DNA of 64,000 nt, taken from contig NC_092408.1 in the NCBI RefSeq assembly GCF_009017415.1, positions 2,108,001-2,172,000 on the forward strand. The letters run 5' to 3'. A program made the translations under genes and the position numbers. Every line of letters begins with the position of its first letter. Position 1 is the stretch's first letter. Shown here one piece after another: positions 1 to 10,900 of this stretch. The notes beneath the pieces were generated by a model that saw only the letters and a list, made by a program, of their open reading frames with translations, ran no database searches and was not told where the DNA came from. The DNA is from Aspergillus flavus (Eukaryota > Ascomycota > Eurotiomycetes > Eurotiales > Aspergillaceae).

Positions 1-215
1 CCTAATTCGCCGGTCCCATCAGGATTTGATTTCCAACAATCCACAAGGGACACTTGACTGACCCAGTAACTCGAAGCATCTTCGCTGAGTCCCCAATTTT
101 TTCTTTGGTTTTGGGTTCCAACTGGTAATTTCCAGAGCCATGAAACTCTCCCGCCGATTTTCGGCCGGATCTGTCCCAAGCTCCTGGTCCTCTTAACACT
201 GTTATTCGAAGTGGA

Positions 216-224
216 TACGGAGTA
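216..224. repeat. TACGGAGTA 9-mer copy
   Basis: The first of at least seven exact copies (either strand) found in this window. The others are at 3462-3470, 5513-5521, 14635-14643, 36045-36053, 37606-37614 and 54009-54017. All lie outside the coding exons I called. Confidence 0.75.
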
Positions 225-3080
225 GTGAGGGAGGGGGTGCTGAGGGAGGGATGGATATACATGGTCGAGAGAGGAGAGAGGGCCGGTAGTCCATAGTATC
301 TATGATTCTATACCCTAAAGTGAGCAAGTAAGGCGATAATGAAACTGGTCGCACCAATCATCAACCTGACGCAGAGACAACTCCTTTTCTTTTTTTCTTT
401 CTATTATTGTTCAGATCAATATTATCAATATTTTCTCCTAGTTGTTTTTATTTATTTTTAATTATATTAATATTTCCCCAGGTTCATTTTTTGCGCCCTT
501 TTTTTGAGTTCCCACCATGACCGAATCATATCACTACACGAGCCAGTGGCGCTAATGGGCATCCCTAGTACATGCATGCTAGCATAGCTGGGAACCTATC
601 AGCGTGGATGGGATGGCTTATCCACCACCAACTGCGCGACCGGAGCTGTGTGGATGGACTACTCTGAATGTCGGGTCTTTTTAGTGTCTGTGGCCACCCC
701 TTGAAGGGCGAAATGGTCGACTTATCTTCTCTATCCACCAAAATGCTTTCTGCCCTGGGAATAGAAACAAAGAGAGGGGGGAAAGAATTAAAATAAAATA
801 CACAAAACATGGAAAATGATCAACCAGGATAAGAAATCGGATACCACCACTCACAATGAAGAAGAAAGAATATTGAACGCGGATTGGCAGTCTCTCCAAC
901 CAATGAAGTGCGGACTGGCACACAATTTATGACGCCTGAGAAGGTCTGTACGTACCTGATCCATGATGAGGTGCTCAAAACCTGTACACAGTATTTCTGA
1001 TAGGACTCGCGCATTCATCTTGGCTTCTTAGGCCGTTTACCATAATGAGCGGCCTGCGTTTGAGGGAGGGGGATGCAGAAGACCTGTACGCTGGGGTTTC
1101 CTGCACCCTTTATTCCTGCAATGTGATCCATGATGGCGATTTTATTTTGAATTATTTTTTTTTTCTTTGTCCCGTTCAGGTTTCCTGTTTGGGATAGGTT
1201 TTGACTCCCTGAACCTCCCACACGATCCCGAATGATTCCCTCTGAACGCTCATGCAGTGGGCAGATCTCTACCCCGTTGAATGTTTCTTGTTCCATTTCT
1301 TCCATGGAGTTTTCGGGGACCTACTCAAAATTACAATGATCTACTCTACAGTACCCTACTAGTACTAGTTGATACTAGTGCTGGTGCAAAGAACTCGTGT
1401 CTGGCCCTGCCCTCTTACAGCGCCCCATGCTGGGCCACTTTTGGTTCGACATTCTTTGGGACGCGATGATCGCCTCGTTAGATCAGGGTGACCCTGTCGA
1501 CCAATGCGGCATTTCTGTGGGAGACGTCAAGGGCATAGCCACAGGTAGTATTTTTAATCTATTTTCTTTTCATTTCTGGGCTGCCTAGCGCTGCCCCTCT
1601 CACCACATTTGACCCATTTTTCTCATCTGCTCTGACAATTCCCGTCCCGACTCATCCTCCAATCATAAGCTCTTCGGCGCCTGCCAGCGTCATCTATGGA
1701 GTCTTAAGGGAATTAAAAATAATCTATTATTCATCTCCATGAATGAATGTCAACCAGAGAGCGCGCGTCTCGCTTGTTGACCTCAGCCGGACCCAAATCT
1801 ACGGGTTGCAGCCCGGAAGGACTGGGTCAGGTCTAGACGTGTCATCGAGAAAATTTCCAAGGGTTTTCGCTTGAACGGGTAACAAGGGGAAGAAAGAAAA
1901 AATAACAAAAAAAAAAAAGTAGATACCGTGGGGGGGAGATCAAACTCTGAAAGAAGTGGTGGTCTGAGGATACGAGGAAGGCGTGGGAGGTCCAGGGCTC
2001 TTTCAAAGAACACCAAGAACCAGGAATACGAAGGGGCAAGTAAGAGAATCGAACGGATTCATAATGTCGGCGTCACAATCCTCGCCAACCGTCACCATTT
2101 GGGGGTGGATTCTTGATACGCCACAGCGAGCTATACTCTCTGTTTTTCTCGCGAGGTGGAATGGAATGTCTATGAACTAGAAGCGCCAAATGATGCAGCC
2201 AGTATGCATCCCTATCAATTGGGTTTCGATCGTGGCGGAGTCAATGGAGGCGCGCCTCGTCTGGCATTGCTGGATGTATATTCTTTTACTGACTCCATCT
2301 TTGTATAAATGCGGGGAGAGAAAGGGAGGGAACCCCTCTAAATGCAAGGAGCCCTAATAACCGATGATAACCCGTATAGGGCAATCTCAATTCCTCCCCC
2401 CAGGCTGTCATGATGAACTAGTAGTTTATAGATCCTTTGTTTCCCTCTAAGCGAACCCTGTCCAAGGCATCCTAATCCCTGTCGAAACACTGCAAGCTTG
2501 CATATGCCGTTCGCACTTGACCAACAGGCTATGTATGCATCGCTACCAATAAACGAGGTGTTCCTCCCCCTTGGGTTTTGCAGCTGCATGCAATATAAGG
2601 AACGCGCCTTACGTCTCATCTTTTCCCATTGAGTTGATAATCCACGCCTGTTTAGGCAATCGGTCGGCATGACTGATCCATAAGACATCCCTGATACGAA
2701 GAAGAGCCACGCCAACGATGGACTTGGAGTCTTGGACACGCCGGAAAATTCTCCGAGACCGAGAATGTGCTTGCGACGCTCGCTGAATATTTCCAGAAAG
2801 CGGCTCATCTCATCTCATTTCATCTCTTTTGTTTTTTCTGTTTTTTCCCTTTCTTTTCGTGACGACCCACATTCTTGGCTGCTTTTAAGCCATGACCGAA
2901 GAATGGTCGATGGCAACAGATTGGCTTGGATCTAATATGCAGATCCTTCTAGTCAGAGAAGTGGCAACACGATCTAAGCGTCCAACTCTGGACGACATCA
3001 TGAAAGTCGTCTGATGACACTAGCCATAGGACCTGTACCCTGTCTGGCTTTTTGTTTCTTTTCCTTTTTTCCTTTTTTCC

Positions 3081-3119
3081 TTTTTATTTATTTTTATTTT
3101 TATTTTTATTTTTATTTTT
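3081..3119. repeat. (TTTTA)n simple repeat
   Basis: Pyrimidine and TTTTA-unit microsatellite in noncoding DNA far upstream of the WOPR gene. A mirror-image (AAAAT)n tract occurs at 54809-54843. Confidence 0.85.
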
Positions 3120-6100
3120 CTCCAATAATCGAATTAAGTTTTGACAAGCACGCGCCAACTGGGATCGTCTGCTGTTCGCCCACTTTGTCGGGACCTGCCA
3201 ACGGAACCCGAACCTCTCAAAACGCATGATTCTGCTTTTTAGATTTTCGGTGGGCAAGCCGAGCTGAAAGAACTTTATTGAACTCCATAATCTTACTACC
3301 AATGCCCCGTTGCCGTCCTGGACCGGCAATGAAACTTTTGCTGGGGCCGTCCACATAGTTTTATGCCCTCCAGAGCCGCTTACACGGTCCATTGGGATTA
3401 ATTCTGCTGTGTCCTCGATCGACTGGGGATCTCCCGCGAAAGTTTAGGGGAAAGTATCCAGTACGGAGTATAAGCTCCAGTCCCCCCCATTAAGGGACAG
3501 ATGTGACGAACTCCCGTCTACAAACTCTACATTGGACAAGGCATTATTTATTCCTCGACTCATTCATTGTATGTACAAAGGCGCAATTCCTGGCGTGATT
3601 TATTATTTCAAGTATTTATTTCCCTTTGTTGTGCTGTACAGAGTACGGGTCCTGCTTATGTGCTTCCTTTGATAACACTAGTGTGTCCCCGTACGAGTCG
3701 AGGGACTGAATTCCTTCTCTCTCATCATCTCTCCTCTTCTTTTTTCGGCACACACATCCACGGACACGCTCTCCATTTTCTTTCTTTCTCCTTTGCCATC
3801 GGGCAACATGCACTTTGCCTGGCGGGATTGCCGATATCTGGCCGCCGGTTCATAAAGAAATTGAAAGAAGCGAGCGAATTAATAAGAAAAGAAAAAGTGG
3901 GGAGATAAGAAACAAAGAGATCACATCCATCTCTACCAAATATGGTTTGTAAGACAATTAATATGAATTGGACATTATTCTTCGGATAGGGATCGCTCAA
4001 ATCTTCCGCCGAGTCTTTGGGACAGAACAGACCATCCCCAACAATGATTAACTGACTATGGACTAATGTATGCTGATCCCTCCAGAGAAATGTGTAGGAA
4101 ATCATCTTCTTTTGAAACCGAAATGCAGGGTAGGGTTGAGTCTTGCGCACAGTCCCCCTTTCTTCCAGACTGGTCTCCGCTATGCCGGGCACTATGGTTG
4201 TAATGAATTCCCGTCTACTCGTCACAGACCCTCATTAGCGGTGTCATCCCGCCGTCGGTCCTCTGGGAGGCTGACGAGGCCGATCCTCCATCGAATGCGG
4301 ATGTAGCGAAGGAATTGGCTGGATGTTGATCCGGAATGGACTATCTAGGCAGAATGTCTTTGACTAGTATGCCTGCGCGCTAGTATAGGTACCGTTTGTG
4401 CGGATGACGCCTCCCAGGCGTTCAAGCGTGTAGGTCTGAACTCCTCTCAACTTCCACGATCATTTATTCGCCGCCAGACCTCGGACCGTATTTGCCCGTT
4501 TGGGACAGCCACGAATTGGCCCCAACCCCCTCCCTTCCTATCGCCATCCTTTCCAAAATCTCCCGAGACTGGGGATTGGACTATACGCGAAGTAGGGCGG
4601 CGTCATTTAACATCCAGCCAGAGTCCTCGGGAGGAGGTCTAGTTCCTTTAGTCTGCGTGTAGTGCGTCCAGTTCCAGCTGCCTGAATGGAGTCTAGTTCT
4701 TCCTCTAGACCCTCTTTTCTTTTTTCTTTCTGATGCTCATTGGTCACAGTACACTCGATGCAATAATACACATGCGTAAGTATTCTTCCAAGAGATCTGA
4801 GCCCTTTGGGATGACCGTTGTTCAACAACTCTTGATACGTGAGACCTCTATTTTTTTTTTTTTTGGTACTGTCTTATCAGTTTTTTCTTTGAGAGACATC
4901 TCTCTCTCCCTTGTCTTTCTCATTCCTCTATCAAACCTTACTAGAGTATAGATTCAGATTACTAGGATATTAGAATCAGCCATATCATTTTGACCGCCCC
5001 CACAACCTATTGGAGCTTCCGATTCACGTGAACTCGGTACGTCGCTGAAACAGAGATTGGGCGTTGATGTTTCATTCAATACACACGTTAGAGATATGAC
5101 GACGGCTGATCAGTCCCCACGATTGGAATGGGTCAACCACTCCAGGGTGAGGCAATGGAGGAATGGCGTCGAATCCTCTATCCAGTCAACATCCATTCCA
5201 GTATTACCTATTAGTTAACATTAGTTAACATCGTCGTAGCCAAGGCCTGCCCGACAGGCGACGACCGGTGCACATCATCCTGTCCTCAAGTTCTCGTCAG
5301 GGGCGGAGCCGTGGTTGGATGGCTGGGATCCACCTGCAGCTAAACCCCTCAATCTATGTCCATGTTCACAGGCCAGGTGCTGTCCTCTTTTTTTTCCCTC
5401 CTTTTTTTTTTTTTTCTTTCTTTCTTTTGTCAATTCCCTCGCGCGTTTCGAGGTGGGAAAGAAAGGAGGGGAATAAAGAGGTGGATGGAGAATAGACAAA
5501 TACCGAATAGTGTACTCCGTATTGTCTGTACATACCCAACCAACGACGAGGGGAAATGTCTGTGCGTCCTGCTGATATACAGTACAGTACAATACAGTAC
5601 AGTACATACAAGCGGACTGATCCCCTTCGGACTTGAGAGGGAAAGAGGGACCAGATGGAAGTCTATACAGATTAACCATAATAATAATAAGATTAAGAAT
5701 CAAGATAGGTTCTCTATAGTGTTCGATCTACTTTCCATCTATCTTCTTCTATCTGTAAGGTGAGTAAAGGTTAAATAAATGACCATAGAATGAAGAATCG
5801 ACTTAATTAATTTAGGAAAGAGATCACAATTTCAACCAATATCAAGAGAAAAAGAATAATTAGAATCAGAAGAAATTCAAGAATACAACAATCCAACTTC
5901 ACAGTTGATTCCGACATATCTTTATTCTCTTCAATTTTATTTTTGATGTTTCCCGCCTTTTTTATTTTATTTTTGTTTTATTTCCCCTCCTCCTCTCTCC
6001 ACGAAGTCCGCCCCCCCAAAAAACCAAGGCTCTCATTCTCTTTCGCAGGTTCGACACACAGCCCCCTCCTTCGCTGGTGTCTGGCTTTTCCCCAACCAAA

Positions 6101-6182
6101 ATCCCCCCCCATCCTATGAAGTATCATGGGCACCCAGCTCCACCTTAATACGTGCCCCTGGGCATCCATGGCACCGGGGACT

Positions 6183-6308
6183 GACTATTACTTGACTAGC
6201 TATGGCTCTGTACCACAACTAGACTGCTGCTAGACCCTCCCTGGTACTACTAAGATAGTTGCCCGCTACTATTACCTGACTAGTTTGAAGTGTCTCTATA
6301 CCATGACT
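6183..6308. repeat. Two imperfect direct repeats of about 40 bp
   Basis: The copy at 6183-6220 and the copy at 6267-6308 share the cores CTATTAC, TGACTAG and a CT-GTACCA-type segment ending in CAACT or TGACT, with several mismatches and a small length difference. They look like a diverged local duplication in noncoding DNA. I see no coding potential in them. Confidence 0.45.
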
Positions 6309-8263
6309 GGTTACCTTATTGTTTAGTTAGTGCCGTTAGTTAAGGATCAACTGTTCTGTACGTCTAACCATCTACGACTGATTAGTCTGTTGTCTCTATC
6401 AATCCATCCGTTACATGCCAGACAGACCAGACATACCGAGAGGATTCTCTCCGAGAAGATAGACAACAACTGACTTACTGTATGCATCTACTTGCTTAAC
6501 GCTATCCCCATATCTGCTAGATCACATCCCCATCTTCATCGACCATTATAACCCACTTCGTTTCCCCCCTCCCTTCGCACGGCAACTCTCGCACATACCT
6601 CCTCATCTTCTCCCATCTATGAGTTTATTCCCGACTTAGGGCCAAATGCGACAAGCCATCCCTCTTTTTTTCTCAAACGCTTTTTAGTATTTTTCGTAAT
6701 TTGAATTAAAAAAGCCCGTTCTATATAATTTGGGTTGACGGTTTTCTTTATTTAATCTGTGCCCGGACGCAGTTCAACAGCAACTCGATCTCCGGTCAAT
6801 TTCCACAGACACCCCCTCTTTTGATTTTCGTTCCCCTCCTTTTCTCCTTAAGAGAACTACCCTGACCGATGCAGGCCGGTATTCCCTGGACGGGTAGCCT
6901 TTGCTGATTGAGTCATTCCTTACTGTCTCGTGAACCTCCGATTTTCAACCGGGGGACAAGGGGGAAAAGAAACAAAAAAAAATATTAGGAGAGGGAAGAA
7001 AAATATAATCATACAACAAAAAGAAAGAGAAGAGTTGCGATACCCAAAGGAACGAGACCTGAGAACGAAGCCGAAGAAGATACCAATACCTAATAGTGGA
7101 CGTCACTACTGCTGCTCGAACTAAGGTTGAGAAGCAGTTACCAGCAAACCAAAACCGAAACAGTTGAAACGGGGTACCTGCTTCTGCCATCCCCCACGCC
7201 TTTTTTGGATTCTTCAGAGTAAGTCAAGTCTATCTCACTCCCCTGTTGGTTTCTCGTTTAATTTATTCGTCTGGTTATTTTTATGATGTTTCTTATTTGA
7301 TCGTTGGAAGTATGGGGTCGCTGTACTCTAAATCTTCCTGTTTTTCTTTCTTTTTTTTGATATGCTCCTTTAAACCTGATTTCCCACGTGAAAACCTGCA
7401 GTGTTCGTTTTATTTTGCATGATGACTGTTTTATTGTATTATTTTTTATTTCTAAATCGCCATTCCTTCCAAGGAGAATAAATAATATTCTCCATGAGAT
7501 GATGATCCGATGACTTGGTCGTTGAGTTTTCCATCATTTTATTTTTTTTATTTCTTATTTTTATTTTATTTTTCTGTTTCGGTGGTATGTCTCTCCAGTT
7601 CGTTATGAAAGTTGTGACGTGCCCCAGTTCTTTATAAAAAAAAAAAGAAAAAAGAAAAAGAAAAAGAAAATCCATCCGAAAGGTTGCCTCCAGACTTTGG
7701 AGCTTTCCCTTGGGAGTGATGGATCCGCGATGGCCTCATGGAGGAAGATCCACCAGCGACCAGTTGCGGATTTGCCAGCTCCTTGGGATCGCTAGTTGCA
7801 CCCCACCCCACCCATCCTCATTTTCTGCCTCTGGGCCCTCTCTGCCTCCTGCTCGGGCCTGCGCTTTTTGGGTCGCCCCGCCCGCACACGCCGGTCACTC
7901 TTCACGGTCTGGGTTGTCTTGTCACCGTGTCTGTGTCTCTTCCTCCTCCCTGCAAACCCGCACTATGCCCGGCTGTGGTCTAGTTTGGCTTGCTTTCTGC
8001 CCATTCATCGGCATCCAGTCTGCTCTCTTTTTCTGATTTGATTTCATGAATATTCTATTTTTTTTTTTTATGAATATTCTATTTTCCTTTTTTTGTGTTT
8101 TGTTATTTCTCTCAATCTCATTTGATTTATGATTATTCTTATTATTTTTCTTTGGGCCAACTTGCTCTTCGATCATCATCGTCATCATCATCAGGAAGGG
8201 GTTAGGGGATTTTTTTTTTAATAATCTTCTCTTTTTTTTTTATTTTTATTTTTTTATATTTTC

Positions 8264-8287
8264 GATTTTTTGAAAAATCAAAAAATC
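8264..8287. repeat. Perfect 10-bp AT-rich hairpin
   Basis: GATTTTTTGA, a 4-base AAAA loop, then TCAAAAAATC form a perfect inverted repeat. It lies about 1.2 kb upstream of the WOPR start codon, and T-rich tracts flank it. In RNA it would be a weak stem, because only four of the ten pairs are not A-T runs. Confidence 0.7.
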
Positions 8288-8617
8288 CAGAATGGAAAAA
8301 AATAGGGAAGAGCTCTTACAATACCTTACCCTGGACGAACCCTGCAGTCTGTTATGTGAATCTTGATCATTTAAATTCCTCTTATTTTATTTCTTTGCCT
8401 TTTGGATTTAGTCTATAATTTTTAAACCTTTGCCCCATCCTGCCCAATATCTTCATCTTGTTTTGGTCCCTTTTTATTTTTTGATTTGTTTTTTACCTCC
8501 CAAGGATGTTTCAAGTTGTTCTCTGATATTTCCACAACTCTTGTTATTGTTTCGTTTTCGATTCTCAATTTCGTCTGGCGCACCGGTGGCTGTTCTGAAC
8601 CCCCAAAAGTGGATAAA

Positions 8618-8691
8618 TCGGCTTACACTCCCTCCTCCGGACCCAGGCACCCCAGACTGCGCAGTCACTGTCTTCACAGAGTGTAAGCCGA
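8618..8691. repeat. Long hairpin: 13-bp perfect inverted repeat with palindromic loop
   Basis: The left arm TCGGCTTACACTC (8618-8630) is the exact reverse complement of the right arm GAGTGTAAGCCGA (8679-8691). The 48-base loop contains the 12-base perfect palindrome GACTGCGCAGTC (8655-8666), so a nested hairpin or cruciform is possible. Pairing partly continues outside the arms. The element lies about 770-850 bases upstream of the WOPR start codon, on DNA that may be promoter or transcribed leader. The function is unknown. Confidence 0.8.
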
Positions 8692-9311
8692 ATTGATCCT
8701 TCTCTCTCTTTTGCTTCTTATAATTTGATTTCTTTCGCTCCTTGTTGTGAGTTTTGACGAACGAAAATCGGGGTTGATCTGACCCATCTTGCAGGCCTAA
8801 CTCTTGGAATTCCCGCAGCGCTTTCTCTGGTTCGGGGACGAGTCTAGTCATAAGTCAACACTTTACGATCCCGATCGCTATCCGTGGAACCAGAGCTCCG
8901 GTCGACCCAGTAATTGCTTAGGGTGATTGAATCTCTCCGGATCCAACCTTTCTTTCCTGACGAAAGACCTGGGCAAAGAAAAGGACGGGCCCGTGCTTGC
9001 TGTCGATCCGGGTCGCCCACGTCTGGGTGATCCTTCAACTCGTTGAGAGGAGGGGATTTTAAACTTGCGCCATCATCCCTTTTCTACGGTTCACCGTCCG
9101 CTTTGACTCCCCATCAACCTGTCATTCCCTCCTAAACTTCGCCCCGGGAAGGTCGACTGGACATTTGCCTCCCCCTCCCGAATTTTCCCATTCTCCAAGC
9201 TCCAGTTTTTCTCCAGTGTGATTACAGCGCAGGAGTGCGAGAGCTTATCATCGATTTATTTAACCGTACATTTCTGGCAGTCGCGATTCAGAGAAATCGC
9301 GGGTCTTGTGT

Positions 9312-9359
9312 ATGCTATCCTCCTTTCTGCGGGTTGGGAGTGACTACTTTGTTGAATAA
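9312..9359 (+). other. Possible 15-codon upstream ORF before the WOPR gene
   Basis: ATG at 9312 opens a 15-codon frame that ends at TAA 9357-9359, about 105 bases before the main start codon. It is the only ATG I find on the + strand between about 9000 and 9463. If transcription starts upstream of 9312, scanning ribosomes would meet it before the regulator's start. Whether it lies inside the mRNA cannot be told from sequence. Confidence 0.3.
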
Positions 9360-9463
9360 CCATTTAGCCCGCGAAACCTTGATCAGCGGTGGCCTTAACT
9401 TTGATCGATTTTACCTCTCTGGCCCCCTTTGAACTAGGTTCGAACCTACAACTACCATAAACA

Positions 9464-10900
9464 ATGGTCAACGGCACCACCACGGTGTTGGAGCCTACCT
9501 TCACGGGGTACGTTGCGACAACGCAAGATGCATTAATCCTGTTCGAGGCATGTTTGACCGGTGTCCTGCATCATGTGCCCCGCCGACCTCACGATCGTGA
9601 GCGTGGACATTTGGTCCGGAGCGGAAGCGTGTTTATCTACGAGGAAAACTCATCGGGAATCAAGCGATGGACAGACGGCGTCACTTGGAGTCCGAGTCGC
9701 ATTCTGGGCAACTTCTTGGTTTATCGAGAGCTCGAAAAGCCATTCCCCCCGGGCGAGAAGAAGCGAGCGATGAAGAAGGCCAACCGACGGCCGGTACCTC
9801 CAAGCAGACCCGGGGAGCCCTATCCACGCCATGACAGCAACGGTAGCCAAGGCTATTCTCCTTCGTCAACCGGGACGTTCGGAGAGAGATCGCACCAGTC
9901 TGATGTGGAAAGAGCGCTAGTCGGTTCCTTGGTGGATTCATACGGCTTCAAGGACTCGGGTTTGGTCAAGAAGACGATGAGTGTGACTGTTTCCGGTGTG
10001 ACGCACCATCTGGTGTCATACTATAGCGTGGAGGATGTGATGAGGGGTATCTTAAACCCGCCGTCGATGGTTGAATCACTGAGATTTATCAGGCCCCGGG
10101 CAGAACTGACCCAGAAGCAAAGCTTCCGGGCTCCCATTGATGATCTAGAGACTGGCGGCATGGAGAATCTAAATGACCCGTCTCATGCGTTGTACGGATA
10201 TCGTCCTCCGCAGTTGGTGGCTCCCTCAGGGTATGGCATGCCGAATCCTCATCCCGAATTCTATATGCACGCGAACCCTTATGCGGCAACCCATCCGCCA
10301 CAGTCGGCGCCGATGACGGCGTATTCAATGGCCGGATCAATCCCTGCACAGCCGGCTCCCAATCCTTATCTTCCTGCTCCATCAGCTCCGACCCAGATCC
10401 CACAGAAACCCGACGACTATCCGCAGTTCCGAGCTCCAGCACAGTATGGAACGAGCTTCGATGCGCTTAACCATAATCCTCTTTCGTCGTCCATTTCATC
10501 TGCCATGGGCGCGGCTATGCCGAGCTCCTTGAGTGACCGTAATCGGTCCCACTCGGATCACAGCCCCTCAGCTTATCGGAACTCTTCGATTTCCTCGCGA
10601 AGTGTTGCAACCGATGCAACCTCACCGATGGACCCTGCCACTCCAGCTACATATTCACGGGGTAACAGTTTCAGCCTAGCGGGGCAATTGGATGGGGCGT
10701 CGCACCATTCTGTGGAACAGCGCGGCATGGCGGCCTTTGACCCTAGTATCCCTCGTCGGGAGTCGAATCCAATTCCTACCCCTTATTACACCGGAGGCGA
10801 CAGACATCCGTACTATGTGGGCGCCACCGCTCCAGCGGCTCATGCTAACTACCCTGTCTCCACTTGGACGACGGCTGCTCCAGCTCAACCGCAGGTATAA
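9464..10900 (+). CDS. osaA: WOPR-domain (Gti1/Pac2 family) transcription factor, OsaA/Ryp1/Wor1 type
   Basis: This is a single-exon protein of 478 aa. WOPR box a spans about residues 12-95 (TGYVATTQDALILFEACLTG, then the R-W-T-DG-V-TWSPSRILGNFLVYRE core). A basic stretch follows (KKRAMKKANRR, about 99-109), likely nuclear import or DNA contact. WOPR box b spans about 150-212 (GSL-DSYGFKDSGLVKKTMSVTV, then SYYSVEDV). The rest is Pro/Ser/Tyr/Gln-rich low complexity, as in Wor1/Ryp1/OsaA activators. In the family, this factor is the master switch of morphology: white-opaque in Candida, yeast-hypha in Histoplasma, sexual/asexual balance in Aspergillus nidulans. The start ATG sits in a good context (AAACAATGG), and box a begins only 11 residues later. 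The very long gene-free upstream region suggests heavy cis-regulation. Function beyond DNA binding is inferred from the family. Confidence 0.93.
   Translation: MVNGTTTVLEPTFTGYVATTQDALILFEACLTGVLHHVPRRPHDRERGHLVRSGSVFIYEENSSGIKRWTDGVTWSPSRILGNFLVYRELEKPFPPGEKKRAMKKANRRPVPPSRPGEPYPRHDSNGSQGYSPSSTGTFGERSHQSDVERALVGSLVDSYGFKDSGLVKKTMSVTVSGVTHHLVSYYSVEDVMRGILNPPSMVESLRFIRPRAELTQKQSFRAPIDDLETGGMENLNDPSHALYGYRPPQLVAPSGYGMPNPHPEFYMHANPYAATHPPQSAPMTAYSMAGSIPAQPAPNPYLPAPSAPTQIPQKPDDYPQFRAPAQYGTSFDALNHNPLSSSISSAMGAAMPSSLSDRNRSHSDHSPSAYRNSSISSRSVATDATSPMDPATPATYSRGNSFSLAGQLDGASHHSVEQRGMAAFDPSIPRRESNPIPTPYYTGGDRHPYYVGATAPAAHANYPVSTWTTAAPAQPQV

Larger units (their letters stand above)
1..9463. other. Gene-free upstream region of the WOPR gene (about 9.4 kb)
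   Basis: I find no protein with recognisable family features on either strand here. Open frames are short, lack shared domains and are rich in residues expected from T/C-rich DNA. The + strand, which is the coding strand of the next gene, carries many long T and CT tracts, for example around 5395-5430, 7540-7575 and 8210-8260. It also holds a (TTTTA)n run at 3081-3119, imperfect direct repeats at 6183-6308 and two hairpins at 8264-8287 and 8618-8691. Three copies of a recurring 9-mer lie at 216-224, 3462-3470 and 5513-5521. Long upstream regions and long leaders are known for Candida WOR1 and are plausible here. A gene ending left of the window cannot be excluded near base 1. Confidence 0.6.

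Noticed and set aside
937..1000. TPP-riboswitch-like words (CTGAGA followed by CCTGATCC)
   Set aside because: The remaining conserved segments (upstream GGGTGC-type arm and closing GAAGGGA-type arm) and the stem pairing are missing, and no thiamine gene follows.
2338..2808. 156-codon minus-strand open frame in the WOPR upstream region
   Set aside because: No recognisable motif, and sits among other unrelated short frames.
3725..4225. 166-codon minus-strand open frame
   Set aside because: Composition changes abruptly along its length and it has no conserved motif; judged a chance frame.
9235..9432. 65-codon frame just before the WOPR gene
   Set aside because: It begins with GTG rather than ATG and is not a credible fungal uORF. 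The ATG uORF at 9312 is a separate frame.
9430..9455. GGTTCGAACC resembling a tRNA B-box
   Set aside because: No T-arm stem pairs around it and no upstream A-box or acceptor stem.
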